DNA of 64,000 nt from Microvirga calopogonii (GTDB taxonomy: Bacteria; Pseudomonadota; Alphaproteobacteria; Rhizobiales; Beijerinckiaceae): contig NZ_QDGA01000013.1 of assembly GCF_003347665.1 (NCBI RefSeq), forward strand, positions 57,770-121,769. The letters run 5' to 3'. The notes under the pieces are model-generated. The model was not told the DNA's origin and searched no databases. It worked only from the letters and a program-made list of their open reading frames with translations. Below are positions 9,011-17,262 of the stretch, piece after piece; within the stretch, counting starts at the first letter, position 1, and the number at the start of each line of letters is the position of its first letter. Both the position numbers and the translations under genes were made by a program.

Positions 9011-9906
9011 GACTGCCCCACCCCATTCGTGCCCTTGTTTTGGTGGTGCTTCTCGCCGCCTCCGACGCCGCAGCGGCAGCTTGCCCCCAGCACTTCTTCA
9101 ACAGCACGGCTCCTACTCTTACCAATCCGAAGCTTACGCCCAAGACCCGGCAGATCTGTTACACGGAGTTTGTGCTGCTCCACTCCGGGCTGACCCGGAC
9201 CCCTCTTTGGGTGGCTGAGCATCTCACCCCCAGGCGAGCAAGCGGCGCTCGTGCTCTGAATAGAGTCAACAACTTCCACGCCGACCCCAACCTTCCGCCC
9301 GATGAGAGGGCGGAACTGTCCGACTATGTCCGCAGCGGCTTCGATCGCGGCCACATGGCCCCAGCCGGTGACATGACCACCCCCCAGGGTATGGACGAGT
9401 CCTTCTCCTTAGCCAACATGGTGCCGCAGAACTCCGACAACAATCGCAATTTATGGGAGAGCATAGAACGCGCCGTGCGCGATTACTCAGAGCGGCAGGA
9501 AATCTACGTGGTCACCGGCCCTCTCTTCCAAGGAGAGAACCTTCAGGCTCTCAAGGGGCGTGTGCTGGTGCCAACCCACATCGCGAAGGCCGTCTATGAC
9601 CCGAGGCTAAATGCTGGAGCGGCTTATCTTACGCCCAACCAGGAGGGAGACGAGTACAGGATTATCTCGCTTGCCGAGTTGCAGCAGTTATCGGGCATTG
9701 ACCCGTTCCCTCAGCTGCCACCGGACATCAAGCAAAACATCCTGAACTTGCCTGCTCCCCAACTCCGGAGATCGAAAGGTCCTGGAAGGAATACCCGTAG
9801 ACCTCCGCCTCAAGCAGACATTCGAGAACAGAGCCCTGTCCCATCACAGGACGGGTTCATTGGGGGCATCCTCGATGCCATTGATCAGTTTGGACGCCGC
9901 CCATGA
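9007..9906 (+). CDS. DNA/RNA non-specific endonuclease (NUC1 family), exported
   Basis: 299 residues from GTG 9007, which has GAGG upstream and directly opens a signal peptide (PIRALVLVVLLAASDAAAAA). The catalytic motif DRGHM (in RSGFDRGHMAPAGDM) with the downstream metal-binding Asn (NMVPQNSDNNRNLWESIE) identifies a beta-beta-alpha-metal nuclease like Serratia nuclease and NucA. A Pro/Arg-rich tail follows. It overlaps the next gene by ATGA. Such enzymes cut DNA and RNA outside the cytoplasm, and some (NucA) have a dedicated inhibitor. Confidence 0.88.
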   Translation: MRLPHPIRALVLVVLLAASDAAAAACPQHFFNSTAPTLTNPKLTPKTRQICYTEFVLLHSGLTRTPLWVAEHLTPRRASGARALNRVNNFHADPNLPPDERAELSDYVRSGFDRGHMAPAGDMTTPQGMDESFSLANMVPQNSDNNRNLWESIERAVRDYSERQEIYVVTGPLFQGENLQALKGRVLVPTHIAKAVYDPRLNAGAAYLTPNQEGDEYRIISLAELQQLSGIDPFPQLPPDIKQNILNLPAPQLRRSKGPGRNTRRPPPQADIREQSPVPSQDGFIGGILDAIDQFGRRP

Positions 9907-10160
9907 CAAAGAAGTTTCAGCCATTCTCAGACGACAGCGCCTCTCTCAGCATTGGCGAGTTCACCATTGAGAACGGTACCGACAAAGTAGCTCTTTATGG
10001 CTCGCTCGACGTGATGCGGGATAAGAACGGCCTCAAGCAAGCGAAGGCACTGAAGGCGGCTGTCGACGCTATCGTGAAGGCCTTGGAGAAGGATAATGCC
10101 CTGCCTGATGAAAGTGGTCCCGCAGAGGCACCTCAGCAGGTCAAAAACCCGTTCACATAG
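9903..10160 (+). CDS. Small protein translationally coupled to the NUC1 nuclease
   Basis: 85 residues starting in the ATGA overlap with the nuclease stop, so its translation is probably coupled. No signal peptide, so it should stay in the cytoplasm. The N-terminal half looks like beta strands (SLSIGEFTIENGTDKVALYGSLDV); the rest is helical (AKALKAAVDAIVKALEK). No family recognised. By analogy with NucA/NuiA an inhibitor role is possible, but that is inference from position only. Confidence 0.65.
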   Translation: MTKKFQPFSDDSASLSIGEFTIENGTDKVALYGSLDVMRDKNGLKQAKALKAAVDAIVKALEKDNALPDESGPAEAPQQVKNPFT

Positions 10161-10238
10161 ATCAATCAAACCGGCAAAGAAGGGCTTCAATTTGGACGAA
10201 GATCGATGAACTGAACGTCTCCGAGGTTGCTCTTGTCC

Positions 10239-10526
10239 CTACCCGCCTCTCAGCAGATAGCCGCGGCGACGCTTTCGCTGGAGCCAAGTTTCGAGGGCTT
10301 CCATTGCACATGACCGGTTTTCGTAGAGTTCGATCCTCCTCTGCCCCGGTTGACCGATGCGGCCCCACTCGCGGATCAGTGTCGCATCACCGAACAAGCT
10401 GGGTTCGATCGACAGCACATAGTAGCGAGCCATGTTGCAACTCGGATCGAACCTGTCGAGGACCAGGTACTGGATCGTGTCTTGGGACATGCCTCCATGT
10501 TGTGCAAGCCATGTGCTGAGGTCCAA
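10239..10526 (-). CDS. WGR domain protein
   Basis: 95 residues forming essentially one WGR domain: YYVLSIEPSLFGDATLIREWGRIG with the downstream ALETWLQRKRRRGY. WGR domains bind nucleic acids or act with PARP and MolR proteins. The start is TTG 10526, with AGGA eight bases upstream; ATG 10490 is an alternative. A stand-alone WGR protein is common in Rhizobiales. Its partner is unknown. Confidence 0.75.
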   Translation of the reverse strand: MDLSTWLAQHGGMSQDTIQYLVLDRFDPSCNMARYYVLSIEPSLFGDATLIREWGRIGQPGQRRIELYENRSCAMEALETWLQRKRRRGYLLRGG

Positions 10527-10641
10527 TCAAAGTCCTGAATCAGTTAAGACGCAATGATTCACAACAGTGATGCACCCTGCCTTCGAACTGTCAGCGTAGC
10601 AACTCACAGGCGTTAACGCTCGCCTGGACTTTGCTTCTCCC

Positions 10642-10911
10642 TTACGCTGACAGCGTCAGCCATTGTCTTCCCTGAGGGAGACTTTGCGTCGCCTTCTCGA
10701 GTGCCATGACACGTCCCTCAAGAGCGTCGATCGCCGTCAGCGAGTAGGCTAGGCTGCCCGCCGCCAGCACCACGGCAGCAATCGCGGCTACCAGCGTGCC
10801 AATCTCGATGGCTTTGCGCTGGTCATGCGTGCGACGCAGAACCTTTTTCAGATACCGCTCGAAGATCACGTAGAGGAAGAGCCCGCCCACGACGGTTGAA
10901 ATCAACACCAT
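10642..10911 (-). CDS. Small membrane protein, unknown
   Basis: The start ATG 10911 has AGGAG nine bases upstream, giving 89 residues. Two hydrophobic stretches are visible (VLISTVVGGLFLYVIF and ALVAAIAAVVLAAGSLAYSL type), separated by a basic segment, KKVLRRTHDQRKA, then a short helical tail. No family recognised. It lies 88 bases downstream of repC on the same strand and could share its transcript. Confidence 0.55.
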   Translation of the reverse strand: MVLISTVVGGLFLYVIFERYLKKVLRRTHDQRKAIEIGTLVAAIAAVVLAAGSLAYSLTAIDALEGRVMALEKATQSLPQGRQWLTLSA

Positions 10912-10999
10912 ACTTTTCACTCCTGGTTCTCCATTCCGGCCCTCTCTGACACCCGGCACGCTGGCCCATCGCCCTCTCGGGCGCACGCTATCCCTAACC

Positions 11000-12154
11000 T
11001 CATGCCATTCTGCGCCTCCTCATGGCCAGGAGCTCAATGGCGAGGTCGATTTTGCCGGCTTTGACCATGCGGGTGAGCGCGCGGAAGTAGCCGCCCGGGT
11101 TCTTGATCCGGCTCTCCCCGCCGTTCTTAGCCACATCATCCTCGTAGAGCTGCAGCGTGTAGATCACCGCGATCGCGGCCCTGACGGTACCGATCTCCTC
11201 CACGGCCTCGGCCCAGGCGCTCTCATGCGCCCCGAGGGAAGCCCGCAGGTAGCGGCCGGCAGAGACGATGTCGGCCAGATCCCGCACCGGCTGGCCGTAG
11301 TCGCTGAGCGTGGGGCAGGCCTCAAGGATCAATTCCGGTGATACGTGCTCGGCGGGTTGTTCGGTTGAACGAACCGCCTCAGCTTTCTTTGGAAAGCCTT
11401 TGTTACAAGGCTCACTAGGAGATCCGTTGTTGTTATCAGTGTGAGGGACTCTGAGTCCGGCATTGCCCGCTTTATAGAAGGCATCTTCAACCTGGCTTCT
11501 CAACAGCTGCCAGGCCTCCAACAGGTCCGCCGCCAGCGTCACCCTGGACCGGGCGGGCGTGCGCGCCTGCAGGAACTTCAGTTCATCCTCGAACCCGGTG
11601 CGGTCCAGCTCTGGGAAGTGCTCCGCCAGGGCGCTCAGCGCTTCTTCCGCCGCCCGTCGGCAGATGGTGACCTCGTCAAAGGTCCGCTTCTGCACCTCGC
11701 GCAGCTGCTTCTGCTCCATGAGCATCACGGCCCAATCGCCCCGGCGGGCATAGATCGGGGTGAGGTCGAAGCCAAAGGCGTCGACCACCTGCCCGGCCAG
11801 GTCCTTGACGGCATAGCGCTTGCCGTTGGGTGAGTCCTTGGGCGCAATCAGTTGCAGGTCGATCAGCTGGCGCAGGATGCGCCGGATCGCCCGCTCGGTC
11901 AGGCCGGTGCGGCTCATGAGGTAGTCGTTGGACGGCCAGACCAGCAGCCGCTCCCACTCCTGCTCGCCCCAGCAGGCGACGAGCTCGGACAGGACCGTCC
12001 GCTGAGCTGGCCTGAGGTCGAGAGCCTTGCTCGCGTCCCGGGCGGCGGCCGAGAGTTCTTTGCGCGTCACCGTGCGCTCGGCTTCGAGCGCAAGCTTCCT
12101 TGCGACCAGAGCGGCATGTCTCAGCCGCCGGCCTCCTGACGATGCAAGCTGCAT
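11000..12154 (-). CDS. repC: Replication initiator RepC (repABC family), encoded apart from repAB
   Basis: 384 residues from ATG 12154, preceded by GGAGGG. An upstream frame extends to 12262 but would overlap the predicted antisense RNA and is unlikely. The N-terminal RP-C domain shows the winged HTH (WPSNDYLMSRTGLTERAIRR) and DSPNGKRYAV. The C-terminal RP-C domain shows NPGGYFRALT. RepC starts plasmid replication, usually at an AT-rich origin inside its own gene. In standard repABC plasmids it follows repB; here it stands about 19 kb from repAB. Regulation is probably by the antisense RNA in its leader. Confidence 0.85.
   Translation of the reverse strand: MQLASSGGRRLRHAALVARKLALEAERTVTRKELSAAARDASKALDLRPAQRTVLSELVACWGEQEWERLLVWPSNDYLMSRTGLTERAIRRILRQLIDLQLIAPKDSPNGKRYAVKDLAGQVVDAFGFDLTPIYARRGDWAVMLMEQKQLREVQKRTFDEVTICRRAAEEALSALAEHFPELDRTGFEDELKFLQARTPARSRVTLAADLLEAWQLLRSQVEDAFYKAGNAGLRVPHTDNNNGSPSEPCNKGFPKKAEAVRSTEQPAEHVSPELILEACPTLSDYGQPVRDLADIVSAGRYLRASLGAHESAWAEAVEEIGTVRAAIAVIYTLQLYEDDVAKNGGESRIKNPGGYFRALTRMVKAGKIDLAIELLAMRRRRMA
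11385..11455. other. Candidate oriV within repC
   Basis: The middle of repC is locally AT-rich and contains an inverted repeat AGCCTT-TGTTAC-AAGGCT (11395-11412), followed by TTGTTGTTATCAGTG. In characterised repABC plasmids the origin lies in an AT-rich region inside repC. Placement here is by analogy only. Confidence 0.4.
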
Positions 12155-12206
12155 CGTACCCTCCATGTTGAGGGCAAAGCGGGAGCGCTCACCGAAACCG
12201 ATGCTC

Positions 12207-12236
12207 TTGACAGTCAGTTCGTCGGGATGGCATAAG
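12207..12236 (+). promoter_or_regulatory. Promoter of the repC antisense RNA
   Basis: A perfect -35 box TTGACA at 12207-12212 is followed after 17-18 bases by a -10-like GCATAAG at 12230-12236. It points away from repC, toward the hairpins at 12259-12313, as the ctRNA promoter does in repABC plasmids. Confidence 0.6.
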
Positions 12237-12242
12237 AAAGGT

Positions 12243-12316
12243 GCGAAACAATCTTTGCCCACCCCTCGCGGTGGTCTCCAAAGGCCCTCGAAGTTCCCGC
12301 TTCGTGGGCCTTTTGC
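12243..12316 (+). ncRNA. Predicted counter-transcribed RNA (ctRNA) of repC
   Basis: About 74 nt, antisense to the repC leader. Stem-loop 1: CCACC-CCTCGC-GGTGG at 12259-12274. Stem-loop 2: arms AAAGGCCC and GGGCCTTT with inner CGAAG/CTTCG at 12280-12313, ending in TTTT, a rho-independent terminator. RepABC ctRNAs are short antisense RNAs with this two-hairpin layout that block repC expression and set copy number and incompatibility. The location upstream of repC fits although repB is absent. Confidence 0.65.
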
Positions 12317-12326
12317 TTTGCCTGGT

Positions 12327-12539
12327 TTACGTCACTGTCTTCAGCTCCTTACGAACGAAGGCTGCTTCGAGAGCACAGGCGATGGCTTCTTGACGTGATT
12401 TGAAGCGTCCTCTCTCGACAGCCTCATCGATCGCGTCCCCCGCTGGCTTGGAAATCCAGACATTCATCTCACGGTCTCCCCGCTCCCTGCGGAGGTTGCG
12501 CAGACGTTTGACCCGAAGGCTTCTGGATAAGTCAGCCAT
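12327..12539 (-). CDS. Small ribbon-helix-helix-like protein upstream of repC
   Basis: 70 residues. The C-terminal part (MNVWISKPAGDAIDEAVERG followed by FKSRQEAIACALEAAF) has the strand-helix-helix pattern of ParD/CopG-type repressors. An internal ATG at 12467 has a better GGGGAG site and would give 46 residues. No toxin gene adjoins it, so it may be a repressor acting on repC or on its own promoter rather than an antitoxin. The repeated GAATC motif upstream could be its target. Confidence 0.55.
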   Translation of the reverse strand: MADLSRSLRVKRLRNLRRERGDREMNVWISKPAGDAIDEAVERGRFKSRQEAIACALEAAFVRKELKTVT

Positions 12540-12613
12540 GGAAAGCCACCCTATTCACCCGATAGCGTTTCGAGTGTTGCCCGATTCTGAGTTGGCTGTG
12601 GAGTCGGAGCGCA

Positions 12614-12742
12614 AGAATCCATTCACAATAATTGGATTCTCCGTTGGAAAACTCCTTTAGGCAGAATCAATTAGCTCAAAAGCCGAATCAATTCGCAAGT
12701 AAAAGGCTGGTTCCGCTTGACCCAGCATTACGCACTTGATTC
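12614..12742. repeat. Cluster of GAATC(C/A)ATT motifs upstream of the RHH-repC unit
   Basis: Five related motifs lie in an AT-rich stretch. An inverted pair AGAATCCA/TGGATTCT occupies 12614-12640. GAATCAATT occurs at 12664-12672 and at 12685-12693, and TTGATTC (opposite strand) at 12736-12742. This is compatible with an operator array for the RHH protein or with iteron-like sites. Confidence 0.45.
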
Positions 12743-12844
12743 TGTGCCCCCAGTCATTGAACCGGTACCTCAAGGCCCACCCCAACGTTCTTCTCTCGAA
12801 GACACAGTATTGTGTCTTATTGATCCGGCTTGGGTGAACTTGAA

Positions 12845-13200
12845 CTATGCGGCATAGCGGAATGACGGATGCCCAAAGTAGCTACGGATTCGGCCGGGCG
12901 ACTTGGCGAGCCGACGCATGTGGCTGATGACGGCGCGCTTGAGGGCGGGCTTGCTGCGGGCGGGTGGTCTCCGCGTCACGGCGTGCTTCAAGTCAGCGTT
13001 CAGCCCCTCGTCCGGGTTCAGCTCCGGGCTATAGGAGGGCAGGGAGAAGACCTCGATCTGCTCTTGGTGCCCGACCAACCAGTCCTGCACCGCCTTGGCC
13101 CGATGGACCGGCAGGTTGTCCCAGATCAGGAACAACTTGCCGCGGGCCTCCTGGATCAGCCGCCCGAGAAAGCGGATCAGGCTCGGGGCCTTGAGCGGGT
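12845..13200 (-). pseudogene. IS630-type transposase, C-terminal fragment
   Basis: About 118 codons of a DDE domain are readable: FLIWDNLPVHRAKA, then SYSPELNPDEGLNADLK, ending FRYAA-stop. The 5' part is missing because the IS6 element begins at 13201. It is a different IS630 type from the intact copy at 4.8 kb. Confidence 0.8.
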
Positions 13201-14007
13201 GTTGTCACGTTAACTTGGGTTTGACACGCGGCCGTGTAGACGGGCCGGCATGAGCAAGCCTGTCAGCTACAAGCGCCACCGCTTTCCGCCTGAGATCATC
13301 GCCCATGCGGTCTGGTTGTACTTCCGGTTTCCGCTGAGCCTGCGGCTGGTCGAGGAGATGCTGCTCGAGCGCGGCATCCTCGTCTCCTACGAGACCGTCC
13401 GGCGCTGGGCGCTGAAGTTTGGGCCCGACTATGCGCGCCGCCTCCGGCGCAAGAGGCCGAGCTGCCGCGACATCTGGCACTTGGATGAGGTCGTGGTCAC
13501 GATCGCGGGCCAGAAGCATTGGCTCTGGCGGGCCGTCGATCAGGACGGCTATGTGCTCGACGAGGTCGTCCAGACACGCCGTGACACTAAGGCGGCCAAG
13601 CGCTTGCTGAAGCGTCTCCTGAAGAAGCAGGGCGTGGCACCCAAGCGCATCATCACCGATAAACTCGCCTCGTACGGAGCCGCCAAGCGAGAGGTTATGC
13701 CAAGAGTCGATCACCGGTCGCATAAGGGCTTGAATAACAGGGCCGAGAATTCGCATGTTCCGTTGCGTAAGCGAGAGCGGGTGATGCAGGGCTTTCGATC
13801 GCCGGGAGACCTACAGCGATTTGTCAGCGTGTTCTCTGCGGTCCGCAACCTCTTCGTTCCGCCACGTTCCCGCCGCTCCGCCCATGCCACCCATCTTCAC
13901 CGCCTCACCGCCATGGCGGAATGGAAGTCTGCGGCCAACATTGCTGCTTGAGCCTGTCTGGCGGCCAAATCGGCCTTAACGCGCTTGGCGGCAGTTAACG
14001 TGACAAC
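13201..14007 (+). mobile_element. IS6-family insertion sequence
   Basis: The 15-base inverted repeats GTTGTCACGTTAACT (13201-13215) and its complement (13993-14007) bound an 807-base element with one transposase gene. The 8-base flanks differ (GAGCGGGT left, GCCCCACA right), so there is no target duplication. The element joins a broken IS630 and a broken phzF-like gene, as expected after replicon fusion or deletion between IS6 copies. Confidence 0.85.
13250..13951 (+). CDS. IS6 family transposase
   Basis: 233 residues, normal IS6 length. The DDE catalytic residues are in WHLDEVVVTIAG, WRAVDQDGYVLD and NNRAENSHVPLRKRER, with MQGFRS following. The N-terminal RFPPEIIAHAVWLYFRF is the family's zinc-free HTH start. 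It appears intact and probably active. Confidence 0.92.
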   Translation: MSKPVSYKRHRFPPEIIAHAVWLYFRFPLSLRLVEEMLLERGILVSYETVRRWALKFGPDYARRLRRKRPSCRDIWHLDEVVVTIAGQKHWLWRAVDQDGYVLDEVVQTRRDTKAAKRLLKRLLKKQGVAPKRIITDKLASYGAAKREVMPRVDHRSHKGLNNRAENSHVPLRKRERVMQGFRSPGDLQRFVSVFSAVRNLFVPPRSRRSAHATHLHRLTAMAEWKSAANIAA

Positions 14008-14341
14008 GCCCCACAGCGATCTCGACGAGGCCAGCCTTCTGCTCGAAGCGCAGCACGCCGTCGCGGTCGCGGCCATGGCGCGCCAGCACATAAGCCGTGC
14101 CGACATTGGGATGGCCGGCAAAGGGCATCTCAGCCGTGCGATGGAAGATGCGCACACGGGCATCATTGGCTGGATCGTCGGCGGGCAGAACGAACGTTGT
14201 CTCGCTGTAGTTCATCTCCGCCGCCAGCGCCTGCATCTGCCCGTCGGATAGCCCACGCGCATCGGTGAAGACAGCCAGCGGATTGCCACCGAAGGGGCGG
14301 TCGGTGAAGACGTCTACAGTCTCATACGGAAAGCGGGGCAT
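14008..14341 (-). pseudogene. PhzF family isomerase, N-terminal fragment
   Basis: From ATG 14341 (GGAG upstream) the frame encodes the first ~111 residues of a PhzF-type protein: [31 protein letters not shown] and [20 protein letters not shown]. PhzF proteins are isomerases of about 260-300 residues. The rest is lost at the IS6 end (14007). Confidence 0.85.
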
Positions 14342-14828
14342 GGCAGGCTCCAAAGACCAAGCGGATTCAACCATTTCCTACCAGCCAAGCCGGCTGAAAA
14401 CTAATTCAGCGACGGAATGTGACTGATCACCTTTCCTGATTGTCGGAGCTGGCCTGATCGGCTTTCTTTCTTTGGCATTGCAACGCCTCGAGCCACCAGA
14501 CGTTCGCCCGAGAGTCTGCGCTGGGTCAAACTGGGCCGTTGGGCTTTGCCTTATGAGGGTCAGCTTACCCTATGACTACGGAAGTTCGGTTTTCTTCAGC
14601 TCCGTGCCAAAAGCGGGCGTTCCGGATTCTTGCCTCAGGATTACTACTCGCCCGCGATGCAAGCACTCATTGAAATTTCCTTAGAGCTCACTCAGGTCCA
14701 CCGCATCTTCAGCCATGCATCGTCCCCGGCGTCTTGATCCAGCGCGTCTCATTCAGCGCGGGTGTGGCACAGGTAGGCGCCTTCGCCTGAGAAGCTCTCG
14801 CCATACATTCGAAGGCTCCGGGGGCCGA
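14342..14828. other. Intergenic stretch, nothing recognised
   Basis: No convincing gene or RNA on either strand. A short plus-strand piece near 14440 reads like a FAD/NAD-binding start (LIVGAGLIG) but leads nowhere. Confidence 0.4.
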
Positions 14829-16721
14829 TCAAAGCCTCGGCATCCCTGGATGCGGCGCCAACCGGGTCTGGGCGGCCAGACGTATCGGTGCGTTGGCGGC
14901 ACCGAAGCCCTGATAGTCGCGACGCTCGACGATCTCGAAGAAAAAGCCATTCTCCAGTGTCTTCGTATAGACCTGGAAGAACTCCGCTGCACCGTCCCGA
15001 TCATAGAGGATGTCGCCGGCCTGCAGTCGTGACAACTCCTCCTCCGACAGATCGGTCCGAGCTTCCAAGTCTTCGTAATAGTTCTCCGGTATAGGCAAAA
15101 TCTCAACGCCATTTACTTTGAGCTGTTCGACAGTTGCGAAGATATCTGTTGTCGCGAGCGCAATGTGCTGAACACCTGAACCGAACATATCGGTCAGAAA
15201 GCGCGAGGATTGCGTGTGCCGGCTTTGGGAGGCATTGAGAACAAGGCGAAAAGATCCATCCTGCGTCTCGACCACTTGGCTCTGCACGACTCCTCCTGGG
15301 TCAATCACGGCTTGGACCGGGGTCTTCTTCACATCGAGAAGAGAGACGTAGAAGAGAAGCCACGTCAGCATTTCCTCATAGAACATTGACTGCGACAAGT
15401 GATCGAAAGTCGTGAGCCCGGCTTCCGCAGAATCACCATTGCTGTACTCAATGGGTTCGAAGTCACGGTCCCAGAGACGGTCGAGACCGCTTTTGCGGTC
15501 GATGAAGTAAATCAGACTGCCTCCAAGGCCCCGGACGGCCGGGATATCTAACTCCCCTGGTCCCACAGCCTGTTGGAAGGGCTGATCGAGAAGCCCTAAT
15601 GCTCGTTCGACCGTTGCCGGAGCATCGTCAACTCGCAAGGCAAGGGCACATACGGCGGGCCCATGGGTAATGTTGAAGGAGTGGGCAAAGCCCTCCTTGT
15701 CGCAGTTCACCACGATATTGATATTTCCCTGGCGCCAGCGGGTGACTTCTTTCGAGCGGTGCGTGCCAGCCTTAACGAAGCCTAGCCCTGTGAGCACATG
15801 CTCAAATGCGCTCGCGCTGCGCTCATCCATGGCGAACTCGACAAACTCCACACCCTGGCAGGTTGCCCGGGGCGGAAGGACGGGTAGGCCCGTCACGGGG
15901 ACGGCGGTACGCTTCTGGAGTTGATCGAGCATGAAGAGCAGCGATCGCTGTCCATCAACCGCGACACTGCGAGCGGAGCCGGCTCGAAAACGGTCATTGA
16001 AGATCTCAAGCGAAAGCAGGCCGTCGAAGCCCGTGGCCTGCAGGGCATCCATGAAGGCGTCGACGGCGAGTTCCCCCTGTCCCGGAAAGCAGCGGTAGTG
16101 ACGGCTCCAGGACAGGTAGTCCATACTGAGGACTGGCGCATCGGCCATCTGGACCAGGAAAATTTTGTCCTTCGGGATGGACCGAATCGCCGTCAGGTCG
16201 GTTCCGCGCGCCAAGATATGGAACGAGTCGAGCACGAGCCCGACAGCGGGATGATCAGCGCGGCGGACCACCTCCCACGCATCACGATAGTCGTTGACAT
16301 GCCTTCCCCAGGCCAGCGCCTCAAAGGCAACCCGCATACCGCGCGCTGCCGCCCGCTCGCCAAGTTCACGAAAATCGGCCGCCGCTCGATCGATGCCCCC
16401 TAGGCTGTCAGACGACACATTGCTGCAGACCATCAGGAAATCGCAGCCAAGCTCCTGCATCACATCGAACTTCCGTTCAGCGCGCGAGAATACTTTAGCT
16501 CGTTGCGGCTCGGGCATGCCTTCGAAATCGCGGAAAGGCTGGAAAACCGAGGTCACAAGCCCAAGATCCTCGACCATACGGCGCACGTCTGTCGGGGTGC
16601 CGTTGAACGAAAGGAGATCGTTCTCGAAGATCTCGACCCCTTTGAACTGGGCGGCGGCAATGGCTTGGAGCTTTTCTTCAAGGGTGCCGCTGAGACAAAC
16701 GGTGGCAATGGCAGTCTGCAC
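14829..16721 (-). CDS. quiC: 3-Dehydroshikimate dehydratase, fused to HPPD-like domain
   Basis: 630 residues from GTG 16721, which has GGGAGAG upstream. Residues ~1-290 are a xylose-isomerase-like TIM barrel with FKGVEIFEND, AFEALAWGRHV and LSLEIFNDRF, the metal-binding acids and His of QuiC/AsbF-type dehydratases. Residues ~300-600 are a vicinal-oxygen-chelate region like 4-hydroxyphenylpyruvate dioxygenase, with GVQHIALAT and GFFFEIVERR. The product of the dehydratase is protocatechuate. It is separated from the upstream operon genes by a 540-base gap holding a pseudogene. The function of the HPPD-like half is not established for this family. Confidence 0.85.
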   Translation of the reverse strand: MQTAIATVCLSGTLEEKLQAIAAAQFKGVEIFENDLLSFNGTPTDVRRMVEDLGLVTSVFQPFRDFEGMPEPQRAKVFSRAERKFDVMQELGCDFLMVCSNVSSDSLGGIDRAAADFRELGERAAARGMRVAFEALAWGRHVNDYRDAWEVVRRADHPAVGLVLDSFHILARGTDLTAIRSIPKDKIFLVQMADAPVLSMDYLSWSRHYRCFPGQGELAVDAFMDALQATGFDGLLSLEIFNDRFRAGSARSVAVDGQRSLLFMLDQLQKRTAVPVTGLPVLPPRATCQGVEFVEFAMDERSASAFEHVLTGLGFVKAGTHRSKEVTRWRQGNINIVVNCDKEGFAHSFNITHGPAVCALALRVDDAPATVERALGLLDQPFQQAVGPGELDIPAVRGLGGSLIYFIDRKSGLDRLWDRDFEPIEYSNGDSAEAGLTTFDHLSQSMFYEEMLTWLLFYVSLLDVKKTPVQAVIDPGGVVQSQVVETQDGSFRLVLNASQSRHTQSSRFLTDMFGSGVQHIALATTDIFATVEQLKVNGVEILPIPENYYEDLEARTDLSEEELSRLQAGDILYDRDGAAEFFQVYTKTLENGFFFEIVERRDYQGFGAANAPIRLAAQTRLAPHPGMPRL

Positions 16722-16863
16722 GGCTCTCTCCCTTTTCCTGTCACTTGTCGGTCCGCCAGGATTGATCGAACAGGACCACCCCACCGATACCTCGGTTCAG
16801 TTTTGTTTAGGGTCGATCAGTTGGCAAACCCTGACTCATGAAGTGGTGTAACACGCCCCGAGA

Positions 16864-17176
16864 TCAACAGGACTGGAGGGGGCAGTCGGCCCCTGCCACG
16901 GCGACCAAGGCTTCTCTTCCCGGTCCAACACTGTCAGGATTGTTGACCCGGACGTGTTGGTGGATCGATTTACCCGCAACGGTGTCGCCGCTTTGCTGCA
17001 GGTACAGCCTAGCCGCAGCCCCGATTTGGCGGTTCGTTGAGGCGAATGGGCCTGTCATCGGCAAAATTAGCCCAATTTATCCCAATCTGTACGGAGCCTT
17101 GAGCCCATGCGAGCGAGCCGCTGAGCAAGAGCGGCAATGCCGTCGCACCCGCTTCCAGTATAGTCCGTCGTGTCAT
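16864..17176 (-). pseudogene. Branched-chain amino-acid-type solute-binding protein, wrecked
   Basis: ATG 17176 opens a twin-arginine-like signal (TRRTILEAGATALPLLLSG, then AWAQGSVQIGIN). The frame then breaks. A second frame continues the Peripla_BP_6 family with PMTGPFASTNRQIGAAARLY and QQSGDTVAGK before losing similarity near 16900. Only about 90 of the usual ~400 residues remain. It lies inside the catabolic locus, between the oxidoreductase and quiC genes, and may be left from an older transporter. Confidence 0.7.
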
Positions 17177-17262
17177 TTCCGCCTCTCGGCTTCAAGCATG
17201 CCCTACATGTTCAAGTGCTCCAGGTCGGAGTGTGAGGATGCCGATCTGCATAAAGTTACAGC

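Noticed and set aside
12155..12262. N-terminal extension of RepC from 12262
   Set aside because: It would run through the predicted antisense RNA and has no ribosome-binding site, whereas ATG 12154 is preceded by GGAGGG and the sequence before it does not resemble RepC.
13205..13756. 183-codon frame antisense to the IS6 transposase
   Set aside because: Shadow of a complete transposase; it crosses the terminal repeat and has no own features.
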